From: Colocasia esculenta
Lineage: Eukaryota; Streptophyta; Magnoliopsida; Alismatales; Araceae
Length of the DNA stretch: 64,000 nucleotides
Direction: 5' to 3'
Assembly: GCA_014218235.1 (NCBI GenBank)
Contig: CM024759.1
Coordinates: 9,812,712 to 9,876,711 of the forward strand
Position 1 is the stretch's first letter. Every line of letters begins with the position of its first letter. Below the pieces are notes generated by a model. The model ran no database searches and was not told the origin of the DNA. It saw nothing but the letters and a program-made list of their open reading frames with translations. The position numbers and the translations under genes were made by a program. Below are positions 9,800 through 20,323 of this stretch, one piece after another.

Positions 9800-12412
9800 A
9801 TGGCGAGCAGAGGGAAGGCCGCTACCGGAGCAAGCGGGGTGACCGCCGTGGCGGCCAGCGGGCCACAGTACCGCCATTACAGCGGACTCCGTGAGCGCTT
9901 CAGGATCGGCGACGAGTATGAAATCATCGACGCGAAGGAGGGGGAGTCATTCCTGGTGAACAAACTAGGCTGCCTCCTCCTCTCCGTGGATCACTTGGAG
10001 GCGGGATTCCGGCTACCGCTGTCGGAAGTGGCGAAGGCGCTCCTGAACTGCTGGAGCGTTTCGCCAATACAACTGACGCCCAACACCTGGAGATACATCT
10101 GCATCTTTGGCGTCATCTGCAAGATTAAAGAGATCCGGGGCTCGGCGGATGTTTTCCGAGCTCACTTCAAGTTGTCTGCTTCTCGGGCGTCAGGAGCAAA
10201 CATTTACTACACAAAGCACCAAACAGACCGGATGCACATCGGGCTGTCCAACAAGTATTCCAACAACAAGGGTTGGATGGACAGGCTGTTCTTTGTGCGC
10301 CACCGGGGTGGTGCTGAGTGGGGATTCCCCACCGTCCTCTGCTCGGCACAAAAGGACAGCTTTCCGAAGCTGATCCAGGACGAGGCGAGGGCATCGGACA
10401 GACTTCTCCGAGCAGGTGTTCGGAATGGAGAAGGCTATGTGACCGAGTTCTTGCTCGTGAAATATGGCCTGAGCAAACCGTGGAGTAAGTATACGAACTC
10501 TTGGTTATTTACTCTTGGGTTTGGTGACCTCATTCTAACTCTTCCTCTTTGCCTTTTCTTTATGCGCAGCTGTCGCAGAGCTGGAGGCTGGAAGGGAACA
10601 GGAGGCGAATGAAGACTTTGCCGAACAGATCCCTATCTTAGCGCACATGGTGCATGAAGGTGACGATGTTGCCGCCGTTATTCGGGTTCCCTTTGCCGTG
10701 AGGGTTAGCACCGCAGTGACAACGGCGCTCGTTGCTTCTCCTCCTGCCGAGGAGCGTCCAGCCAAGGCGCGGGCCCCTGAAAAGGGGCCTGGAAGGATTC
10801 GCCTGAAGAAGAAGGCCACCAAGGAGGTGGTTTTGGCTGGAGCTCGGACTTCTCCGGAGAAGGGAGACGGAGCTACTCGGCCGCAAAGAAGAGGCCGGTT
10901 TTGTTTGACGAGAGCGCGGAGGAAGCAAAAGAACTCCGTGCTCGGAAGAGGAAGAAGACGGTCCAAGCTACTCCTCCACGCGACGAGGAGAGGACTGAGG
11001 AAGAAGAAGAAGAAGAGGCACAGTTGCTGGTGCGCAGAAGAAGTAAGGCCGTAGAATCGGCCGTTCAGGGAGTGCCACGGGTGGCCTCCGCGACGCGCCC
11101 AGAGGTCGTGCAGCGGATGGCGACCGAGCTGGGGCTCGTCATCGTAAGCGAAGGGTCCGAGAGCCCTGCTGGAGGAGAGGCCAGGGGCTCCACTTGTTCG
11201 AAGGATAGGGAGCCCTCTGATGCTTCCAACGTTGGTGGTGCTGAACACGGTGCTGTCAGCAACACTGCTGGGGCTTCTTCCAGGAGGAGTGGAGAAGTTG
11301 CAGTGTCTCCTGTTCGGCGGGAGGAGAACGCTGCTGCCGCAGAAATTTCCGCCCCTTCTGGGGTGGTAGGAAGCAGCGTAGCGGCTCCAGTGCCGGTCGC
11401 AACTCCAGCCGAGGGACAGGAAGTGGTTCCTGCTACAAGGGCTACTGAAAAAGCAGCCGCGGCGACGGGGGCGTCCGAGGAGGTTGCTGCTACCACCGGG
11501 GGTATCCTGCCCCCCATGCCCCCCACCGAGGTGGTTGCTAATGTAGATGCAACCTCCAAGGTAGTTGAAGTTGGGGGGGGGGGGGGGGCTGCGGATGTTG
11601 GGGGCGGTGTTCGGGCTGAAGAGTCCGACGACGACCGAAGACCCCTTAGCGAAGCGCTGCTCAAGAGGCTTCCTGAAGATCCCTCTGTGGCAGCGTTGGA
11701 GGCAACCCTTCGGCGTATGGAGAATGCGCCAAGGAAGCTGCCCGCGAGCCCCACTGCTTCTCATCTTGAACAGCTAGCAAGGTGCCTGGACCTTCCTTCC
11801 GAGCAGACTCCGGAGAGGATAGTGGAAGGTTACCACCCGGAAGGTCTGGAGGATGAAGGCATGAGCGATGTTGATCTGGAGGCGCTTACGGATGGAGTGT
11901 CCAAGTCACTGGGCATCCTGAAGGCTCTAGCTTCTCGGGGTCAAAAGCAGAAGTATCTTTTTGAGGCGCATATGGCTTTCTGCGAGGACCTATCAGCGAG
12001 GCATAAGGCTCGCGAAGTAACGCTGGAGGAGGAGGTGAAGGACCTCAAAGCTGCCCTCCAGGCTTCTAAGTTAGATGCCACCTTGGCACGAGCCGAAAAA
12101 GATGCCCTAGCTAAGGTTGTAGTAGATGCGGGGGCCCGTGCCGTTGCTGAGTATAAGGCCGGGCCAGAATATAAGGAAGACTTAGAGCAGTATGGGGCCC
12201 GCTGCTACAGAGTGGGCCTTAATGCTGGGCGGGATCTTGGGGAGAGGCTCTCTTGGGTTGAGCGCGCCCGAGAGGCCTTTGAGGCGGCTGTTCGGGAGTG
12301 CCGCCGCCGTACTAATGACGTCCGCTTGGATGGTGTGCGGTTCGCGCAATTCCAATCTGGGCGCATGCCTCCCTCCAGTGAAGATGCTGGCACTTCCGAA
12401 CAGGCCCCCTAG
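9800..12412 (+). pseudogene. Antisense accessory ORF of the Tat-like gypsy element (gypsy-type transposon protein, PF04195-like)
   Basis: The start is ATG 9800 in good context (tagcgATGgcg). Exon 1 (9800-10484) encodes about 228 residues, including GFRLPLSEVAKALLNCW and QLTPNTWRYICIFGVIC. These match the pattern of the 'putative gypsy type transposon' domain found in Tat accessory frames. A consensus intron follows, with donor gtaagt at 10485 and acceptor gcgcag ending at 10569; it is 85 bases long and preserves the frame. The downstream part runs in one frame to about 10875, where a one- or two-base shift is needed to enter the long frame ending at 12412. That part is rich in A, E, K and V and has a probable coiled coil between about 12000 and 12300. 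A G run at 11574-11587 codes for glycines. Its stop lies about 300 bp from the end of pol on the other strand, so the two transcripts converge. The molecular role of such accessory proteins is unknown. Confidence 0.8.
10485..10569 (+). other. Predicted 85-base intron of the accessory gene
   Basis: The donor is tgga/gtaagt and the acceptor is tatgcgcag/ct. The intervening sequence is T-rich, unlike the GC-rich exons. Removal joins a codon split 1+2 and keeps the reading frame open. Confidence 0.75.
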
Positions 12413-12719
12413 AATCCTCGCTCCATGTCCTTCCTGTATTTTTCTTTTTACAACTGTGGTCCAAGGGACCTGCTTGTAAGAAAGACTAGGTGAATGAAGA
12501 TTTTTCTTTCTATCATTTGACTTGGCGTCTCTTTTTCTATCTCCTCCTTTTCGTCATTGTCCCTGTTCGGATGAAAATCTGCTGGTTTTACAAGCGTTGC
12601 ATGTATAACGCAGATCAATGGGAGCCGAAAAAAGGTGGTTCCGATCAAGGGTGTATGCTAAGCGCTTATATAACCATGGGGACAGGAAGAAAAGAAGTAG
12701 GACCCTGAATCAGAGGCTT
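12413..12719. other. Spacer between convergent accessory gene and pol
   Basis: AT-rich relative to both neighbours, with no open frame of note. It would hold the 3' untranslated ends of both convergent transcripts. Confidence 0.5.
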
Positions 12720-14260
12720 TTATAAATAATAAGCCTTGAGGTTAGAAACATGCCAAGTCCTGGGTATGGCTTCGCCACTAGGGGTAGTTAGCTTATATGA
12801 GCCTTTTCCGAGGACATGGGTGACCTGATAAGGTCCTTCACATTTGATGGCAAGTTTGCCGACTGCTCTTCGGGGATCCGAAGCCGAGCAGCGGCGCAAG
12901 ACCAAATCTCCCACGTTGAACCGTCTTTCCTTGACTCGCGCATTATAATACTGTGCGAGTCGTTGCTGGTAAGAAATGAGGCGAATGCTGGCGTCGCTTT
13001 GTCGTTCGCCAAGCATGTCCAAGTTTTCCCGAAGAGCACGGTTATTAGCGGCTTCGTCGAAGTGGGTTGTTCGGATGGTTGGAAGGGCTACTTCCAGAGG
13101 TACAACTACTTCCGAGCCGTAGGCTAAATGGAAAGGTCTTTCCCCTGTAGCTACCCGAGCAGTCGTTCGGTGACACCAAAGGACGTTTGGGAGCTCGTCA
13201 ATCCATGATCCACCTGCAGCCTCCACTCTTGTGTAGATCCCGTGCAGCAGTGTTCGGTTGGCATTTTCGACCAAACCGTTAGCCTGGGGATGAGCCACGG
13301 AGGTGAAGTGGTTGTAGATCCCGAGCTCGGCGCATTTCTGCTTGAAGAAGGTGCTGTCGAACTACTTCCCGTTGTCAGAGGTGATCACCCTTGGGACGCC
13401 AAACCTGCAGAGAGGGTTCTTCCAGACGAACTTCCATGCGGCTTGTTCGGTGATTGTGGCAACGGGTTCGGCCTCGATCCATTTGGTGAAGTAATCGATG
13501 GCCACAAACAGAAACTTCTTCCGCCCTTGGGCCTCTGGGAAGGGACCCAAGATATCAATGCCCCATCTGGCGAAAGGGCGCGGCTCGAACAGGCTGTGGA
13601 GCTGTTCGGCAGGCTGCTTGATGAGTTCTCCGAACTTTTGGCATTCCAAACATTTCCTGACGAAGGAGATGCAATCCTTCTGAAGAGAAGGCCACTAGAA
13701 CCCTGCTCGGATAATGCTGCGTGCTAGCGTTCTACCCCCCAGGTGGCTTCCGCACAGCCCCTCATGGACTTCTTCTGTGGCCGCAAGGGCCTCCTCAGGG
13801 TTGAGGCAACGCAGAAGAGGTCTTGAAAGGGACCGTCGGTACAACTTACCTTCTACGAGGGTGAAGTGCTGAGAACGCATCCTGATTCTCCGAGCTTCGC
13901 CCTGTTCGGGCGGAAGCTCTCCTCGGAGTAGATATGCCAAGAGAGGATCCACCCAGCTCGGAGTTGGTGGGCCTATTTCTATGGCTGCGACATCTACTTC
14001 TGTGCTCGGCGAGGCGAGCTCTTCTATGAATATGGAGCGAGAAGGGGCGATGTCACCTGAGGATGCCAGTTTGGCAAGTGCATCTGCTCGCGCGTTCTGC
14101 TCCCGCGGGACGTGTATGACCTCGAAGTATAGGAGGCCCTCTGCCTGGTTCTTGACCTGTTGAAGGTATTGAGCCATGCGGGGTTCCCTTGCTCCGAACT
14201 GCCCGCTTACTTGGTTGGCAACCAGTTGGGAGTCACTAAAGACCCTAAGCCGAATGGCTC
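12720..14260 (-). pseudogene. pol: Gypsy pol, RNase H end and integrase
   Basis: This is the 3' portion of pol, cut off from the rest by the Sirevirus. It starts with the last RNase H motif (RVFSDSQLVANQ). Next comes the integrase zinc-binding region (HEGLCGSHLGG ... CLECQKFG), then the catalytic core with GIDILGPF, ITSDNGK and the glutamate in HPQANGLVENANR. The C-terminal part contains NVGDLVLRR and GPYQV, the GPY/F-type module, and HVSNLKAYYL at the end. Two in-frame TAG stops occur at 13695-13697 and 13362-13364. The second sits where the family has a glutamine after DNGK, so it is a CAG-to-TAG change. No frameshift was seen. The integrase would normally insert the element's cDNA into chromatin; this copy is dead. 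Confidence 0.9.
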
Positions 14261-14265
14261 CAAGG

Positions 14266-16171
14266 TGTTGCCCAGCTAGCTAGCCCAGAGGGGGGGGGTG
14301 AATGGGTTAACAAATAATCGATCTCTGATTTAAAACCTGTTAACTGAAAGGATTACACAACTTAATAACGAGGTTAGAGTTAGAGCAAATAAGACAACAA
14401 TCACATAAAGCACATCCACAAGACACAAGGATTTTTATCCTGGTTCGGAACTCCTCTCCACAGGAGACCTACGTCCAGTCCCTGAGCAATGCCTCAGGAT
14501 TTTCACTACCAAGGGAACAGTCCCCCTTAAGGATCCTTACACCCAGCTTCAACTGGTCTTCCTTCAACCTGAAGGGGAAACAACCACCCTGGATGCCACC
14601 AGGTCTTCCTTCGTCCAGAAGGGAACACAACTAAAGAAGAGAAGGTGTAGGAACAGGCTTCAGACTCTAGCTTGACCAGCTACAAGCTGAAGCTACCAAG
14701 GCCCGAGAGAGAAAGAGATTTAACAAGGTTTTCTCTCCAAGGACTACACAAGCTCTCACAAATAAAATCTACTTTGATCACTGAGAGCTAAGAGCTGAGA
14801 ACAAGGTTGGAGTGGAAGCTACGCTCTTGTTTCAATCTTCTAAAAACTCGAAGAGATGGAATTCCTTTCTTTTTGAATTTCAAGCGATGTAGATCTCTTT
14901 CTTCTTTTCCGACTTGAGTCTTTTATATAGGCTTCAGATTCAAATTTGAACGTTGAAGTGTCCGTTGTCTCTTATCCTGGTGTACGTTAGACTGGTCTGC
15001 AACGAAGCTTCTTATCTTCAGTCTTTTGCCCTTTAGTACACGCTAGAGAGATAACTTGATATCTTGTATGTCCAACGTTGTACAGATGAATCTTGTCAGA
15101 TATCTGCGAACATATCAACAATAAATAGTGGACAGCTAGGACTGTCGTCGATTGTTAGTTGCAGATGGAACAGATATTGCGATATATAGCAAGGCTCCCT
15201 TCTGTCTTAAAAAGTACGTAGACAGAGTAGCATAAAAATGGAAGATATTGTCTGCATGCATGGGAGATACGATCAGAGAGCATTTAATGCGTAGCAGTCA
15301 ACAGACAATATATGACTTTGACTTTTCAACGCTATTAAAACAGCATTATGCACAAATCGATACGATCAAGCCCGATGCCTTTATGACTTATGAAATCGTT
15401 ATAAGTTATAGCAAGTCGATATGACACTTATCAAGTCGTTATGAACTGTAAAGAAATCGTTATGACTATCGAGTCGTTACGAGTTTCAAAGAAATCATTA
15501 CGAGAAGTCTTAACAAATCGTTGCACAAAGCAAATCGTTATGAGAATCAAAGAAATCGTTACGAGAACCAAAGGAATCGTTATGGTAATCAAGTCGTTAC
15601 GAACTGTAAAAAAATCGTTATGAACTCTAAAGAAATCGTTACAGTAATTAAGTCGTTACGAACTGTGAAGAAATCGTTACGAACTCTAAAGAAATCGTTA
15701 TGAGAAGAGAGTCGTTGCGAGTTCTAAAGAAATCGTTACGAGGTCTAAAGAAATCGTTACGGCTAGAGAGTCGTTGCGAGTTCTAAAGAAATCGTTACGC
15801 CGTCTAAAGAAATCGTTACGGCTAGAGAGTCGTTGCGAGTTCTAAAGAAATCGTTACGACGTCTAAAGAAATCGTTACGGCTAGAGAGTCGTTGCGAGTT
15901 CTAAAGAAATCGTTGCGATGTCTCAAAGAATCGTTACGATATCGATTTGTTTGAATTTTCCGGTCAGAGAGGAAATCGGTCTACTTTTCAAAAAAGTCGA
16001 TACAAAGACTTGGACAGAATGAGATGAGACTTACCTGATTGTCTTGAACTTTCATTTTTCTTTTATTTCCTGTTCTCAAGGCTCAAGTAATCCATTAGTA
16101 CTATTTTGTTAATCATCAAAATTAATATGTAAATAAATAAATTATTTAATATGGGGACAGTTTGGTCATCA
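14266..16171 (-). repeat. Sirevirus A 3' LTR
   Basis: It is a direct repeat of 25236-27145. Its inner part (about 15355-15940) is packed with near-palindromic aaatcgttacgag units, listed separately. Confidence 0.95.
15355..15945. repeat. Cluster of tcgttacga-type short repeats in LTR
   Basis: About 30 copies of a roughly 12-20 base unit with core atcgtta(c/t)ga or gtcgttgcgag occur here, separated by gttctaaagaa-type linkers. The core tcgt-w-acga is a palindrome around one central base. The same cluster is at 26335-26930 in the other LTR. Confidence 0.9.
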
Positions 16172-16270
16172 ATCTCCCCCTTTTTGATGATGACAAAATA
16201 TACTAAACATCATACAAAAATTAAACATGTTTTGTTTTTCAGATTGACTTTAGTTTTCTCCCCCATTTTT
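16172..16270 (-). other. Multiplied polypurine tracts of Sirevirus A
   Basis: Next to the LTR, atctccccctttttgatgat (minus strand: a purine tract with GGGGGAGAT) is followed by a second block, ttctcccccatttttt, near 16256. Duplicated polypurine tracts are characteristic of Sireviruses. Confidence 0.8.
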
Positions 16271-16322
16271 TCAATAAGCAAAAAAATAAGCTGTGAGACA
16301 AAGAAGATAGAGATCATTTGTA

Positions 16323-19300
16323 TTAATTGGGAGAAATATAGAACATGGGAGATAACAAGGAGGCATGCTGTGAGATGACAGCCCATGCCTTGATCTCAAG
16401 GTCTTCAAAGATCTGTTGGAAAACCCCAGAAGCAACTGAGAAATTGGGACCCATGGATGGGGTGGCCCTTTGAATATACAAAGCCCGTTGCTGATCCAAG
16501 AATTCTGCATACTGATCGGGGTCTAGAATGAATCTGAAGTAAGTGCTTTTTCCGAAACTGGCCCGATGGAGAAATCTATCCAAGGAGATTGGATAGAAGA
16601 TTTTCTGATCTTTTAGATCCTGCTTCAGAGCATAGAAAGCTGTATATCTAGCTGCCCACTGAACATAGATCTCTTGAATAGGATTTATGGAGTTGAGATC
16701 CATGAAGGCTTCGGCGGAGAGAGAGGGCTTATCTTGCTGAAACAAGGAACTGTTGATGGACTCTAACTGAAGGTTGGTTTCCTTGTAGATGATGGCCCAT
16801 ACGGAGGGAGTAAGTCTTTCACACTCAGAAATGAGTGGAGCCAAAACCTGAGAGGAGATGCGGCCAGAGTGGTATTCTCTGAAGATAAACCGCAGGAAGG
16901 AGGGCAGTCTGCTCTGCTTGGCTGACATTCTACCCATCTGCTTGGCAAACATGTCAAATGCATGGGACCCTGCATCTGAATCAAACACTAGGGAGTGCAG
17001 CTTTGGCAGGAGAACAGAAGTGTCAACCCGGAGATCAGCAAAATTCACTGAGAGGGGAAAATTCACTGGACGTTCGGATCTTAACATTACTATAGCTGAG
17101 TGGAATTGAGAGAACTGAACTTCTGGCAGTTTGTTCAGGAAGCAGAAGTCACAGTACTGCTGGAAGCTCTTGGCAATGCGGATCTCTTTCAAGATGAAAG
17201 GACCCCACAATTTTTTATGCTTGAGAAAGAACCACTCAGAGAGAGTAAGAGAACGAGCTCCATGGGTAATGGATTCGGCCCTGGCAGTCAAGAACTTGTT
17301 GTATTGAGCTTTGTTGCCCTTGACATTTGCCCACTGATCTTCAGTCTTGAACTCAGTCCCCTCAAAGATTTTGGATTTTTGAGAATGGGATAACTGGGTA
17401 AGAGGAAGAACAACATTTAGGTGCTCAGAAAGGTTGAGGAAGGGAATGCCATATATGGTGGAAAGGATGCACTTTTGAAGATATTCCTTATAAAGGAATC
17501 TTTTGTGAGGTTCAAGGGTGAGAGAGTACCAAAGAGGAGGAAATAAGGAGGAGGAGATGGTAACAGAGGATGATTGTTTCCTCTTTTTCTTGGCAGGACT
17601 GGGAGGATCAGTCCTGTGGATATGAGTAGCAGTGAAGAGGATGGTGGAAAGGGTATTTCTCTCAAAGTCATCTGGCAAGTTTGTGTCAAAGACACCGAGT
17701 AGAGGAGGTTTTTCTGGAATAAAAGTAACAGAAGAAGGAGGAGTAGGAGGATAGAAAAGATGTTTGGGATTGAAGGAAGAAGGAGGTTGAACTTGAGTGG
17801 GTTGAGAGAGAGGTGATGAGGGTGAAAATGATGATGGACCTGAGGTGTGAGAGGGAGTAGGAGAGAAAGAGGGTTGAGATGAAGTGAGAGAGAAAGATGG
17901 TTGAGTGCGAGACACAGGGTGTTTTATGGTTGGTGGTGCAGGAGGGGCTGTAGAAGGAGAGGTAGGTGATGGCAAAACAGGAGTTGCAAGACTTGAAGTG
18001 TCAGGGGCCGAAGTAGCTGCCATGGGCTCTTTCCCTTTGACTTCTCTGACAACTGAAGAGGGTCCTGCTGACCCTGAAGCTTGAACTGGTGGCCCTGTTG
18101 GCCGAGAGACTTCTGCTGGAGGCCCTGATGGCCTAGGAACTGCAGTTGGACTGCTCTGAGTGGGTGCAGGAGGGACACCACTAGACTTTGAAAGATTGGC
18201 CAGCAATAGCTTCATATCAGACATCTCTTTATTGAACCACCTCATTGCATTTCGAATTGAGGATAGGTCGGAGGAGGTTGAAGCTTGATTAGAAATAATT
18301 CCCTGAACACTGGTCTGAACAGATGACAAGACTTCTCCCTGAGCTTTCAGCAATGCCATAATAGGCTTCAGATTTACTTTTCTGTGACTCTTCCTTGGCC
18401 TTTTGTGAGCCACTCTCTTTTGCTTCCCTTGCTGAATGACAGGCTCCTCAAGATTGATATTGCTTGCACTTGGGCCTTCACTGATGGGAATACTGGCAGG
18501 AGGTGGAATTTCCTCAATGCCCACTTGCTCCCCCTGAATAGGAGCAGGGAGATCAACACTTTCTTGCTCCCCCTGAGCAGGAAGCTTCTTCCAAAACAAC
18601 TTTCTCCAAGTGGCCTTCTGCCACGGATTTAGACACTTCAGGCTCAAGGATACTTTGCTCCCCTTGGCTAGGAGCTTCTTCCATGACCACTTCTTGTTGA
18701 GTACCTGCTTGTATCTCAACATTAACAATTGATTCAGACTGAATTTCTGTATGGCCTGGTGCCATAACTTCTTCTTCAACACGTCCACCTTCTTTAGAAG
18801 TAGCTGAGGTGGAGGGAATTGAATCCAATACCTCTCTTAAAATAGAGGCGACTAAGGTGGTGGGCAAAGAGTCTGCCACACCAGCTGCACCTTCTTCCAT
18901 CTGAATTTCTGGAGAATGATGGATAATCTCCACAACAGGTGAGACTGAACCTTCTAATTGGCTGGTCACAACAGGTACTGCTGCTGCTTGAACAACTGCT
19001 GCTGCTGCTGCTTGATCTGCTGCTGCTGCTTGACCAACTGCTGCTTCTTCTTCTGCTGCTTCTTCTTGAACTTCTGGGATATCTCCAATAATTGCTTCTC
19101 CTTCGGCCACATAGGACTTTGACTAAATTCCATCTTGCACTGAAAAACCACTTTTCTTCAAATTTCTGGACCTTATGGACTGGCCCATCTTCTCTACTAC
19201 AACTCTAGACACATCTACTCCGAAATGCTTGAAAATCTTGGTGAGTAGATGAGCATAAGGCAAGGAAACATTTTGCTTGCTCTTTGTTTCCCAGATTTGA

Positions 19301-19920
19301 GTACTGACAAATTTCATTCTCTCAATCATAACAGCGGCCAGATTTATCTCCTTGTTCTGGATTACCCAGAACATCAAGTCTGAGTCTGCCCTAGTGCAGG
19401 ATGAAAAGGTAGCACTACGAGGAACTATGATTTGGCAGACGATAAAGTGGAGCAACCGATTGAAAGCTGACATTTGATTTATATCCAATTTTCCATCCTT
19501 CAACTTAAACCCTGGACCAATAATGCCAAGACCCTTAGCTTCGTCATTTACAGAGTCCACACCACTAAACCCTGATGTCTTTACTCCAAACAACTCATGC
19601 AATAGATCATAATCTATCTTGATCTGGGTGCCCTTCACTGTGGAGACAAGGGACCCATCTGCCTCTGACTTCAAACAAATGAAAAAGGCTTTCACAAGGT
19701 CTGGGTAGCTTACCTCGGTGAAAGTAACAACATCCAACCACTGCATTCTTCTCAAGGCTTCGACTAGACTGGACATGCCACTCTTCTCTAGATTCTGAAC
19801 ATCCACTGCCTTATTTCCGCAAATCTTCGACTTCACAAACGTAAACCTCTCTTGCTCCTTTGGGGACAAATACTCAGCACTGTAGCCCCCTACGCTTCCG
19901 GAGATCATTGGAGCGGCCAT
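16323..19920 (-). pseudogene. Sirevirus 'env-like' extra reading frame
   Basis: An extra frame lies between pol and the 3' LTR. Codons 1-265 (19920-19126) form a compact globular domain, with a YPDLVKAFFICLK block and a KIDYDLLHELFGVKT block, resembling the 'putative plant transposon protein' domain of Sirevirus accessory frames. An in-frame TAG (19123-19125) interrupts it. The frame continues with an A/Q/E-rich stretch and repeats of a QGEQ-containing motif, then shifts by one extra base near 18590 into an 821-codon frame ending at 16323. That part has a long proline/serine-rich middle and a C-terminal globular region (DLNSINPIQEIYVQWAARYT). I see no signal peptide, fusion peptide or clear membrane anchor, so the historical label 'env-like' is not supported by sequence here. 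Function is unknown. Confidence 0.75.
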
Positions 19921-20323
19921 AGGTAGAGGAGAAGGAGATTCTGGTGAAGGGAAATGATGGGAGAGATGGAAGCTCTCGAAGGGATTCTTCGCGGGAAGAG
20001 GAGAAAGCTTCGAAAGTTGCAGAGAGTCGATCCCAAAATCGTTAGGGCATCGGCTTGGGTGAATAGAAGGAGGATAAAAGGGTAAAGGTAGAAGACAAGT
20101 CGTTCTCAGAACGATTTGGATAAATTAATATTACTTTACCGAAAACTGGAGCGCCACAAGGCAGTAAAGCCAGAAAGCAACAAAACCATTTGACGGGTCA
20201 AACAGCTTTTAACATAATTGCGGTCAAGGAATGTAGACAAACTGAATTTTGCTCATTGTTAAAGAGAGAGAATTTCATTTCTATCTGAAAAATTTTTATG
20301 CCAATGATATTACAGAAATCTTT

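Noticed and set aside
10535..11764. A 409-codon minus-strand frame opposite the gypsy accessory gene
   Set aside because: It mirrors a GC-rich coding region with codon-position bias on the plus strand; no motif, and the plus-strand gene has a domain and intron.
16323..19920. Genuine retroviral envelope gene in Sirevirus A
   Set aside because: No signal peptide, furin-like site or convincing membrane anchor; domain resembles plant transposon accessory proteins.
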